Below are positions 51,292-63,424 of a DNA stretch of 64,000 nucleotides, one piece after another; within the stretch, counting starts at the first letter, position 1, and each line of letters begins with the position of its first letter. The notes beneath the pieces were generated by a model. The model did no database searches and was not told where the DNA came from. It saw only the letters and a list, made by a program, of their open reading frames with translations. The position numbers and the translations under genes are program-made. Source of the DNA: Euwallacea fornicatus (Eukaryota; Arthropoda; Insecta; Coleoptera; Curculionidae); the NCBI RefSeq assembly GCF_040115645.1, contig NW_027096067.1, positions 124,001 through 188,000 on the forward strand. Reading direction: 5' to 3'.

Positions 51292-53403
51292 GAAGTTATC
51301 GAGCTTCAAAGTTTGAAAAGTCACAAAAGTTGGGTGTTTGAGCACATAAAGTACTATTTGTTTTGGAAATTCAACAAGATGCAATCATGATGTGTTGTGT
51401 CATTTTAAAGATCTCGTCGAGCTGATTAATTTGACACTTTGTTTAACAAATTTGGGTCTCATTTGCCGAAGTTATCGATCTACAAAGTGTGAAAAGTCAC
51501 AAAAGTTTTGTGTTTGAGCACATAAAGTACTATTTGTCTTGGAAATTCATCAAGATGCAATCATGATGTGTTGTGTCATTTTAAAGATCTCGTCGAGCTG
51601 ATTAATTTGACACTTTGTTTAACAAATTTGGTCCTAATTTGCCGAAGTTGTCGAGCTTCAAAGTTTGAAAAGTCATAAAAGTTGTGTGTTTGAGCATATA
51701 AAGTACTATTTGTCTTGGAAATTCATCAAGATGCAATCATGATGTGTTGCGACATCTTCAAAATCTCGTCGAGCTGATTAATGTGACACTTTGTTTAACA
51801 AATTTGTTTCTCATTTGCAGAAGTTATCGAGCTTCAAAGTTTGAAAAGTCATAAAAGTTGTGTGTTTGAGCATATAAAGTACTATTTGTCTTGGAAATTC
51901 ATCAAGATGCAATCATGATGTGTTGTGACATCTTCAAAATCTCGTCGAGCTGATTAATGTGACACTTTGTTTAACAAATTTGGTCCTAATTTGCCGAAGT
52001 TATCGAGCTTCAAAGTTTGAAAAGTCACAAAAGTTGGGTGTTTGAGCACATAAAGTACTATTTTTCATGGAAATTCATCAAGATGCAATCATGAAGTGTT
52101 GTGTTATTTTAAAGATCTCGTCGAGCTGATTAATTTGACACTTTGTTTAACAAATTTGGTCCTAATTTGCCGAAGTTATCGAGCTTCAAAGTTTGAAAAG
52201 TCATAAAAGTTGTGTGTTTGAGCATATAAAGTACTATTTGTCTTGGAAATTCATCAAGATGCAATCATGATGTGTTGTGACATCTTCAAAATCTCGTCGA
52301 GCTGATTAATGTGACACTTTGTTTAACAAATTTGGTCCTAATTTGCCGAAGTTATCGAGCTTCAAAGTTTGAAAAGTCACAAAAGTTAGGTGTTTGAGCA
52401 CATAAAGTACTATTTTTCATGGAAATTCATCAAGATGCAATCATGATGTGTTGTGACATCTTCAAAATCTCGTCGAGCTGATTAATGTGACACTTTGTTT
52501 AACAAATTTGGTCCTAATTTCCCGAAGTTATCGAGCTTCAAAGTTTGAAAAGTCACAAAAGTTGGGTGTTTGAGCACATAAAGTACTATTTGTTTTGGAA
52601 ATTCAACAAGATGCAATCATGATGTGTTGTGTCATTTTAAAGATCTCGTCGAGCTGATTAATTTGACACTTTGTTTAACAAATTTGGGTCTCATTTGCCG
52701 AAGTTATCGATCTACAAAGTGTGAAAAGTCACAAAAGTTTTGTGTTTGAGCACATAAAGTACTATTTGTCTTGGAAATTCATCAAGATGCAATCATGATG
52801 TGTTGTGTCATTTTAAAGATCTCGTCGAGCTGATTAATGTGACACTTTGTTTAACAAATTTGGTCCTAATTTGCCGAAGTTATCGATCTACAAAGTGTGA
52901 AAAGTCACAAAAGTTTTGTGTTTGAGCACATAAAGTACTATTTGTCTTGGAAATTCATCAAGATGCAATCATGATGTGTTGCGAAATCTTCAAAATCTCG
53001 TCGAGCTGATTAATGTGACACTTTGTTTAACAAATTTGTTTCTCATTTGCAGAAGTTATCGAGCTTCAAAGTTTGAAAAGTCATAAAAGTTGTGTGTTTG
53101 AGCATATAAAGTACTATTTGTCTTGGAAATTCATCAAGATGCAATCATGATGTGTTGTGACATCTTCAAAATCTCGTCGAGCTGATTAATGTGACACTTT
53201 GTTTAACAAATTTGGTCCTAATTTGCCGAAGTTATCGAGCTTCAAAGTTTGAAAAGTCACAAAATTTGGGTGTTTGAGCACATAAAGTACTATTTTTCAT
53301 GGAAATTCATCAAGATGCAATCATGAAGTGTTGTGTTATTTTAAAGATCTCGTCGAGCTGATTAATTTGACACTTTGTTTAACAAATTTGGTCCTAATTT
53401 GCC
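51292..53403 (+). repeat. 12-monomer tandem block, copy 2 (2112 bp)
   Basis: Second copy of 49180-51291. The period breaks at about 53433, where GTCATAAAAG faces GTCACAAAAG (51321). It carries M1 cassettes at 51.36 and 52.59 kb. Confidence 0.9.
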
Positions 53404-55682
53404 GAAGTTATCGAGCTTCAAAGTTTGAAAAGTCATAAAAGTTGTGTGTTTGAGCATATAAAGTACTATTTGTCTTGGAAATTCATCAAGATGCAATCAT
53501 GATGTGTTGTGACATCTTCAAAATCTCGTCGAGCTGATTAATGTGACACTTTGTTTAACAAATTTGGTCCTAATTTGCCGAAGTTATCGAGCTTCAAAGT
53601 TTGAAAAGTCACAAAAGTTAGGTGTTTGAGCACATAAAGTACTATTTTTCATGGAAATTCATCAAGATGCAATCATGATGTGTTGTGACATCTTCAAAAT
53701 CTCGTCGAGCTGATTAATGTGACACTTTGTTTAACAAATTTGGTCCTAATTTCCCGAAGTTATCGAGCTTCAAAGTTTGAAAAGTCACAAAAGTTGGGTG
53801 TTTGAGCACATAAAGTACTATTTGTTTTGGAAATTCAACAAGATGCAATCATGATGTGTTGTGTCATTTTAAAGATCTCGTCGAGCTGATTAATTTGACA
53901 CTTTGTTTAACAAATTTGGGTCTCATTTGCCGAAGTTATCGATCTACAAAGTGTGAAAAGTCACAAAAGTTTTGTGTTTGAGCACATAAAGTACTATTTG
54001 TCTTGGAAATTCATCAAGATGCAATCATGATGTGTTGTGTCATTTTAAAGATCTCGTCGAGCTGATTAATTTGACACTTTGTTTAACAAATTTGGTCCTA
54101 ATTTGCCGAAGTTGTCGAGCTTCAAAGTTTGAAAAGTCACAAAAGTTGGGTGTTTGAGCACATAAAGTACTATTTGTCTTGGAAATTCATCAAGATGCAA
54201 TCATGATGTGTTATGTCATTTTAAAGATCTCGTCGAGCTGATTAATTTGACACTTTGTTTAACAAATTTGGTCCTAATTTGCCGAAGTTATCGAGCTTCA
54301 AAGTTTGAAAAGTCACAAAAGTTGTGTGTTTGAGCACATGAAGTACTATTTTTCATGGAAATTCATCAAGATGCAATCATGATGTGTTGTGTTATTTTAA
54401 AGATCTCGTCGTGCTGATTAATTTGACACTTTGTTTAACAAATTTGGTCCTAATTTCCCGAAGTTATCGAGCTTCAAAGTTTGAAAAGTCACAAAAGTTG
54501 GGTGTTTGAGCACATAAAGTACTATTTGTTTTGGAAATTCAACAAGATGCAATCATGATGTGTTGTGTCATTTTAAAGATCTCGTCGAGCTGATTAATTT
54601 GACACTTTGTTTAACAAATTTGGGTCTCATTTGCCGAAGTTATCGATCTACAAAGTGTGAAAAGTCACAAAAGTTTTGTGTTTGAGCACATAAAGTACTA
54701 TTTGTCTTGGAAATTCATCAAGATGCAATCATGATGTGTTGTGTCATTTTAAAGATCTCGTCGAGCTGATTAATTTGACACTTTGTTTAACAAATTTGGT
54801 CCTAATTTGCCGAAGTTGTCGAGCTTCAAAGTTTGAAAAGTCACAAAAGTTGGGTGTTTGAGCACATAAAGTACTATTTGTCTTGGAAATTCATCAAGAT
54901 GCAATCATGATGTGTTATGTCATTTTAAAGATCTCGTCGAGCTGATTAATTTGACACTTTGTTTAACAAATTTGGTCCTAATTTGCCGAAGTTATCGAGC
55001 TTCAAAGTTTGAAAAGTCACAAAAGTTGGGTGTTTGAGCGCATAAAGTACTATTTGTCTTGGAAATTCAACAAGATGCAATCATGATGTGTTGTGTCATT
55101 TTAAAGATCTCGTCGAGCTGATTAATTTGACACTTTGTTTAACAAATTTGGGTCTCATTTGCCGAAGTTATCGATCTACAAAGTGTGAAAAGTCACAAAA
55201 GTTTTGTGTTTGAGCACATAAAGTACTATTTGTCTTGGAAATTCATCAAGATGCAATCATGATGTGTTGTGTCATTTTAAAGATCTCGTCGAGCTGATTA
55301 ATTTGACACTTTGTTTAACAAATTTGGTCCTAATTTGCCGAAGTTGTCGAGCTTCAAAGTTTGAAAAGTCACAAAAGTTGGGTGTTTGAGCACATAAAGT
55401 ACTATTTGTCTTGGAAATTCATCAAGATGCAATCATGATGTGTTATGTCATTTTAAAGATCTCGTCGAGCTGATTAATTTGACACTTTGTTTAACAAATT
55501 TGGTCCTAATTTGCCGAAGTTATCGAGCTTCAAAGTTTGAAAAGTCACAAAAGTTGTGTGTTTGAGCACATAAAGTACTATTTGTCTTGGAAATTCATCA
55601 AGATGCAATCATGATGTGTTGTGTCATTTTAAAGGACTCTTCGAGCTGATTAATTTGACACTTTGTTTAACAAATTTGGTTC
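53404..55682 (+). repeat. Array segment VII: cassette-rich link between the 12- and 22-monomer blocks
   Basis: About 13 monomers, including M1-M2-M3 cassettes at 53.8 and 54.5 kb. 53404-54841 continues the match to 48124-49561 (30 monomers away). From about 54.34 kb it matches the 34.98-kb region, 110 monomers away. A rare CACATGAAG at 54334 is shared with 3472. No gene or foreign sequence was seen. Confidence 0.87.
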
Positions 55683-58600
55683 TCATTTGCCGAAGTTATC
55701 GAGCTTCAAAGTTTGAAAAGTCATAAAAGTTGTGTGTTTGAGCATATAAAGTACTATTTGTCTTGGAAATTCATCAAGATGCAATCATGATGTGTTGTGA
55801 CATCTTCAAAATCTCGTCGAGCTGATTAATGTGACACTTTGTTTAACAAATTTGGTTCTCATTTGCCGAAGTTATCGAGCTTCAAAGTTTGAAAAGTCAT
55901 AAAAGTTGTGTGTTTGAGCATATAAAGTACTATTTGTCTTGGAAATTCATCAAGATGCAATCATGATGTGTTGCGACATCTTCAAAATCTCGTCGAGCTG
56001 ATTAATGTGACACTTTGTTTAACAAATTTGTTTCTCATTTGCAGAAGTTATCGAGCTTCAAAGTTTGAAAAGTCATAAAAGTTGTGTGTTTGAGCATATA
56101 AAGTACTATTTGTCTTGGAAATTCATCAAGATGCAATCATGATGTGTTGTGACATCTTCAAAATCTCGTCGAGCTGATTAATGTGACACTTTGTTTAACA
56201 AATTTGGTCCTAATTTGCCGAAGTTATCGATCTACAAAGTGTGAAAAGTCACAAAAGTTTTGTGTTTGAGAACATAAAGTACTATTTGTCTTGGAAATTC
56301 ATCAAGATGCAATCATGATGTGTTGCGAAATCTTCAAAATCTCGTCGAGCTGATTAATGTGACACTTTGTTTAACAAATTTGTTTCTCATTTGCAGAAGT
56401 TATCGAGCTTCAAAGTTTGAAAAGTCATAAAAGTTGTGTGTTTGAGCATATAAAGTACTATTTGTCTTGGAAATTCATCAAGATGCAATCATGATGTGTT
56501 GTGACATCTTCAAAATCTCGTCGAGCTGATTAATGTGACACTTTGTTTAACAAATTTGGTCCTAATTTGCCGAAGTTATCGAGCTTCAAAGTTTGAAAAG
56601 TCACAAAAGTTGGGTGTTTGAGCACATAAAGTACTATTTTTCATGGAAATTCATCAAGATGCAATCATGAAGTGTTGTGTTATTTTAAAGATCTCGTCGA
56701 GCTGATTAATTTGACACTTTGTTTAACAAATTTGGTCCTAATTTGCCGAAGTTATCGAGCTTCAAAGTTTGAAAAGTCACAAAAGTTGTGTGTTTGAGAA
56801 TATAAAGTACTATTTTTCATGGAAATTCATCAAGATGCAATCATGATGTGTTGTGTCATTTTAAAGATCTCGTCGAGCTGATTAATTTGACACTTTGTTT
56901 AACAAATTTGGTCCTCATTTGCCGAAGTTAACGAGCTTCGAAGTTTGAAATGTTACAATAGTTGTGTGTTTGAGCACACAAAGTACTATTTTTCATGGAA
57001 ATTCATCAAGATGCAATCATGAAGTGTTGTGTTATTTTAAAGATCTCGTCGTGCTGATTAATTTGACACTTTGTTTAACAAATTTGGTCCTAATTTCCCG
57101 AAGTTATCGAGCTTCAAAGTTTGAAAAGTCACAAAAGTTGGGTGTTTGAGCACATAAAGTACTATTTGTTTTGGAAATTCAACAAGATGCAATCATGATG
57201 TGTTGTGTCATTTTAAAGATCTCGTCGAGCTGATTAATTTGACACTTTGTTTAACAAATTTGGGTCTCATTTGCCGAAGTTATCGATCTACAAAGTGTGA
57301 AAAGTCACAAAAGTTTTGTGTTTGAGCACATAAAGTACTATTTGTCTTGGAAATTCATCAAGATGCAATCATGATGTGTTGTGTCATTTTAAAGATCTCG
57401 TCGAGCTGATTAATTTGACACTTTGTTTAACAAATTTGGTCCTAATTTGCCGAAGTTGTCGAGCTTCAAAGTTTGAAAAGTCACAAAAGTTGGGTGTTTG
57501 AGCACATAAAGTACTATTTGTCTTGGAAATTCATCAAGATGCAATCATGATGTGTTATGTCATTTTAAAGATCTCGTCGAGCTGATTAATTTGACACTTT
57601 GTTTAACAAATTTGGTCCTAATTTGCCGAAGTTATCGAGCTTCAAAGTTTGAAAAGTCACAAAAGTTGGGTGTTTGAGCACATAAAGTACTATTTGTCTT
57701 GGAAATTCAACAAGATGCAATCATGATGTGTTGTGTCATTTTAAAGATCTCGTCGAGCTGATTAATTTGACACTTTGTTTAACAAATTTGGGTCTCATTT
57801 GCCGAAGTTATCGATCTACAAAGTGTGAAAAGTCACAAAAGTTTTGTGTTTGAGCACATAAAGTACTATTTGTCTTGGAAATTCATCAAGATGCAATCAT
57901 GATGTGTTGTGTCATTTTAAAGATCTCGTCGAGCTGATTAATTTGACACTTTGTTTAACAAATTTGGTCCTTATTTGCCGAAGTTATCGAGCTTCAAAGT
58001 TTGAAAAGTCACAAAAGTTGTGTGTTTGAGCACATAAAGTACTATTTTTCATGGAAATTCATCAAGATGCAATCATGATATGTTGTGTTATTTTAAAGAT
58101 CTCGTCGTGCTGATTAATTTGACACTTTGTTTAACAAATTTGGTCCTAATTTGCCGAAATTATCGAGCTTCAAAGTTTGAAAAGTCACAAAAGTTGTGTG
58201 TTTGAGCACATAAAGTACTATTTGTCTTGGAAATTCATCAAGATGCAATCATGATGTGTTGTGTCATTTTAAAGGACTCTTCGAGCTGCTTAATGTGACA
58301 CTTTTTTAACAAATTTGGTCCTAATTTGCCGAAGTTATCGAGCTTCAAAGTTTGAAAAGTCACAAAAGTTGGGTGTTTGAGCACATAAAGTACTATTTTT
58401 CATGGAAATTCATCAAGATGCAATCATGAAGTGTTGTGTTATTTTATAGATCTCGTCGAGCTGATTAATTTGACACTTTGTTTAACAAATTTGGTCCTAA
58501 TTTGCCGAAGTTATCGAGCTTCAAAGTTTGAAAAGTCACAAAAGTTGTGTGTTTGAGCATATAAAGTACTATTTTTCATGGAAATTCATCAAGATGCAAT

Positions 58601-59553
58601 CATGATGTGTTGTGTTAGTTTAAAGATCTCGTCGAGCTGATTAATTTGACACTTTGTTTAACAAATTTGGTTCTCATTTGCCGAAGTTATCGAGCTTCAA
58701 AGTTTGAAAAGTCATAAAAGTTGTGTGTTTGAGCATATAAAGTACTATTTGTCTTGGAAATTCATCAAGATGCAATCATGATGTGTTGTGACATCTTCAA
58801 AATCTCGTCGAGCTGATTAATGTGACACTTTGTTTAACAAATTTGGTCCTAATTTGCCGAAGTTATCGAGCTTCAAAGTTTGAAAAGTCACAAAAGTTAG
58901 GTGTTTGAGCACATAAAGTACTATTTTTCATGGAAATTCATCAAGATGCAATCATGATGTGTTGTGACATCTTCAAAATCTCGTCGAGCTGATTAATGTG
59001 ACACTTTGTTTAACAAATTTGGTCCTAATTTCCCGAAGTTATCGAGCTTCAAAGTTTGAAAAGTCACAAAAGTTGGGTGTTTGAGCACATAAAGTACTAT
59101 TTGTTTTGGAAATTCAACAAGATGCAATCATGATGTGTTGTGTCATTTTAAAGATCTCGTCGAGCTGATTAATTTGACACTTTGTTTAACAAATTTGGGT
59201 CTCATTTGCCGAAGTTATCGATCTACAAAGTGTGAAAAGTCACAAAAGTTTTGTGTTTGAGCACATAAAGTACTATTTGTCTTGGAAATTCATCAAGATG
59301 CAATCATGATGTGTTGTGTCATTTTAAAGATCTCGTCGAGCTGATTAATTTGACACTTTGTTTAACAAATTTGGTCCTAATTTGCCGAAGTTGTCGAGCT
59401 TCAAAGTTTGAAAAGTCACAAAATTTGGGTGTTTGAGCACATAAAGTACTATTTGTCTTGGAAATTCATCAAGATGCAATCATGATGTGTTATGTCATTT
59501 TAAAGATCTCGTCGAGCTGATTAATTTGACACTTTGTTTAACAAATTTGGTCC
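55683..59553 (+). repeat. 22-monomer higher-order unit, copy 1 (3871 bp)
   Basis: Repeats directly from 59554 at 3871 bp (22 x 176 minus 1; one 175-bp monomer per unit, near 58299). Shared rare markers: TTTGAGAACATAAAG (about 56267/60138), TTGAGAATATAAAG (about 56796/60667), CACACAAAG (56976/60847), GTCCTTATTTG (57967/61838), GAGCTGCTTAATG (58283/62154) and ATTTTATAGATC. The M1-led module occurs twice per unit, 11 monomers apart (TTCCCG at 57095 and 59030). Confidence 0.93.
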
Positions 59554-62500
59554 TAATTTGCCGAAGTTATCGAGCTTCAAAGTTTGAAAAGTCATAAAAG
59601 TTGTGTGTTTGAGCATATAAAGTACTATTTGTCTTGGAAATTCATCAAGATGCAATCATGATGTGTTGTGACATCTTCAAAATCTCGTCGAGCTGATTAA
59701 TGTGACACTTTGTTTAACAAATTTGGTTCTCATTTGCCGAAGTTATCGAGCTTCAAAGTTTGAAAAGTCATAAAAGTTGTGTGTTTGAGCATATAAAGTA
59801 CTATTTGTCTTGGAAATTCATCAAGATGCAATCATGATGTGTTGCGACATCTTCAAAATCTCGTCGAGCTGATTAATGTGACACTTTGTTTAACAAATTT
59901 GTTTCTCATTTGCAGAAGTTATCGAGCTTCAAAGTTTGAAAAGTCATAAAAGTTGTGTGTTTGAGCATATAAAGTACTATTTGTCTTGGAAATTCATCAA
60001 GATGCAATCATGATGTGTTGTGACATCTTCAAAATCTCGTCGAGCTGATTAATGTGACACTTTGTTTAACAAATTTGGTCCTAATTTGCCGAAGTTATCG
60101 ATCTACAAAGTGTGAAAAGTCACAAAAGTTTTGTGTTTGAGAACATAAAGTACTATTTGTCTTGGAAATTCATCAAGATGCAATCATGATGTGTTGCGAA
60201 ATCTTCAAAATCTCGTCGAGCTGATTAATGTGACACTTTGTTTAACAAATTTGTTTCTCATTTGCAGAAGTTATCGAGCTTCAAAGTTTGAAAAGTCATA
60301 AAAGTTGTGTGTTTGAGCATATAAAGTACTATTTGTCTTGGAAATTCATCAAGATGCAATCATGATGTGTTGTGACATCTTCAAAATCTCGTCGAGCTGA
60401 TTAATGTGACACTTTGTTTAACAAATTTGGTCCTAATTTGCCGAAGTTATCGAGCTTCAAAGTTTGAAAAGTCACAAAAGTTGGGTGTTTGAGCACATAA
60501 AGTACTATTTTTCATGGAAATTCATCAAGATGCAATCATGAAGTGTTGTGTTATTTTAAAGATCTCGTCGAGCTGATTAATTTGACACTTTGTTTAACAA
60601 ATTTGGTCCTAATTTGCCGAAGTTATCGAGCTTCAAAGTTTGAAAAGTCACAAAAGTTGTGTGTTTGAGAATATAAAGTACTATTTTTCATGGAAATTCA
60701 TCAAGATGCAATCATGATGTGTTGTGTCATTTTAAAGATCTCGTCGAGCTGATTAATTTGACACTTTGTTTAACAAATTTGGTCCTCATTTGCCGAAGTT
60801 AACGAGCTTCGAAGTTTGAAATGTTACAATAGTTGTGTGTTTGAGCACACAAAGTACTATTTTTCATGGAAATTCATCAAGATGCAATCATGAAGTGTTG
60901 TGTTATTTTAAAGATCTCGTCGTGCTGATTAATTTGACACTTTGTTTAACAAATTTGGTCCTAATTTCCCGAAGTTATCGAGCTTCAAAGTTTGAAAAGT
61001 CACAAAAGTTGGGTGTTTGAGCACATAAAGTACTATTTGTTTTGGAAATTCAACAAGATGCAATCATGATGTGTTGTGTCATTTTAAAGATCTCGTCGAG
61101 CTGATTAATTTGACACTTTGTTTAACAAATTTGGGTCTCATTTGCCGAAGTTATCGATCTACAAAGTGTGAAAAGTCACAAAAGTTTTGTGTTTGAGCAC
61201 ATAAAGTACTATTTGTCTTGGAAATTCATCAAGATGCAATCATGATGTGTTGTGTCATTTTAAAGATCTCGTCGAGCTGATTAATTTGACACTTTGTTTA
61301 ACAAATTTGGTCCTAATTTGCCGAAGTTGTCGAGCTTCAAAGTTTGAAAAGTCACAAAAGTTGGGTGTTTGAGCACATAAAGTACTATTTGTCTTGGAAA
61401 TTCATCAAGATGCAATCATGATGTGTTATGTCATTTTAAAGATCTCGTCGAGCTGATTAATTTGACACTTTGTTTAACAAATTTGGTCCTAATTTGCCGA
61501 AGTTATCGAGCTTCAAAGTTTGAAAAGTCACAAAAGTTGGGTGTTTGAGCACATAAAGTACTATTTGTCTTGGAAATTCAACAAGATGCAATCATGATGT
61601 GTTGTGTCATTTTAAAGATCTCGTCGAGCTGATTAATTTGACACTTTGTTTAACAAATTTGGGTCTCATTTGCCGAAGTTATCGATCTACAAAGTGTGAA
61701 AAGTCACAAAAGTTTTGTGTTTGAGCACATAAAGTACTATTTGTCTTGGAAATTCATCAAGATGCAATCATGATGTGTTGTGTCATTTTAAAGATCTCGT
61801 CGAGCTGATTAATTTGACACTTTGTTTAACAAATTTGGTCCTTATTTGCCGAAGTTATCGAGCTTCAAAGTTTGAAAAGTCACAAAAGTTGTGTGTTTGA
61901 GCACATAAAGTACTATTTTTCATGGAAATTCATCAAGATGCAATCATGATATGTTGTGTTATTTTAAAGATCTCGTCGTGCTGATTAATTTGACACTTTG
62001 TTTAACAAATTTGGTCCTAATTTGCCGAAATTATCGAGCTTCAAAGTTTGAAAAGTCACAAAAGTTGTGTGTTTGAGCACATAAAGTACTATTTGTCTTG
62101 GAAATTCATCAAGATGCAATCATGATGTGTTGTGTCATTTTAAAGGACTCTTCGAGCTGCTTAATGTGACACTTTTTTAACAAATTTGGTCCTAATTTGC
62201 CGAAGTTATCGAGCTTCAAAGTTTGAAAAGTCACAAAAGTTGGGTGTTTGAGCACATAAAGTACTATTTTTCATGGAAATTCATCAAGATGCAATCATGA
62301 AGTGTTGTGTTATTTTATAGATCTCGTCGAGCTGATTAATTTGACACTTTGTTTAACAAATTTGGTCCTAATTTGCCGAAGTTATCGAGCTTCAAAGTTT
62401 GAAAAGTCACAAAAGTTGTGTGTTTGAGCATATAAAGTACTATTTTTCATGGAAATTCATCAAGATGCAATCATGATGTGTTGTGTTAGTTTAAAGATCT

Positions 62501-63424
62501 CGTCGAGCTGATTAATTTGACACTTTGTTTAACAAATTTGGTTCTCATTTGCCGAAGTTATCGAGCTTCAAAGTTTGAAAAGTCATAAAAGTTGTGTGTT
62601 TGAGCATATAAAGTACTATTTGTCTTGGAAATTCATCAAGATGCAATCATGATGTGTTGTGACATCTTCAAAATCTCGTCGAGCTGATTAATGTGACACT
62701 TTGTTTAACAAATTTGGTCCTAATTTGCCGAAGTTATCGAGCTTCAAAGTTTGAAAAGTCACAAAAGTTAGGTGTTTGAGCACATAAAGTACTATTTTTC
62801 ATGGAAATTCATCAAGATGCAATCATGATGTGTTGTGACATCTTCAAAATCTCGTCGAGCTGATTAATGTGACACTTTGTTTAACAAATTTGGTCCTAAT
62901 TTCCCGAAGTTATCGAGCTTCAAAGTTTGAAAAGTCACAAAAGTTGGGTGTTTGAGCACATAAAGTACTATTTGTTTTGGAAATTCAACAAGATGCAATC
63001 ATGATGTGTTGTGTCATTTTAAAGATCTCGTCGAGCTGATTAATTTGACACTTTGTTTAACAAATTTGGGTCTCATTTGCCGAAGTTATCGATCTACAAA
63101 GTGTGAAAAGTCACAAAAGTTTTGTGTTTGAGCACATAAAGTACTATTTGTCTTGGAAATTCATCAAGATGCAATCATGATGTGTTGTGTCATTTTAAAG
63201 ATCTCGTCGAGCTGATTAATTTGACACTTTGTTTAACAAATTTGGTCCTAATTTGCCGAAGTTGTCGAGCTTCAAAGTTTGAAAAGTCACAAAAGTTGGG
63301 TGTTTGAGCACATAAAGTACTATTTGTCTTGGAAATTCATCAAGATGCAATCATGATGTGTTATGTCATTTTAAAGATCTCGTCGAGCTGATTAATTTGA
63401 CACTTTGTTTAACAAATTTGGTCC
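59554..63424 (+). repeat. 22-monomer higher-order unit, copy 2 (3871 bp)
   Basis: Second copy of 55683-59553. One difference was seen by eye in the body: AAATTTGGG near 59421 in copy 1 against AAAGTTGGG near 63292 here. A 1-bp deletion lies near 62170. The right limit is set only by where the left limit was placed, because the period goes on into 63425-64000. Confidence 0.93.
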
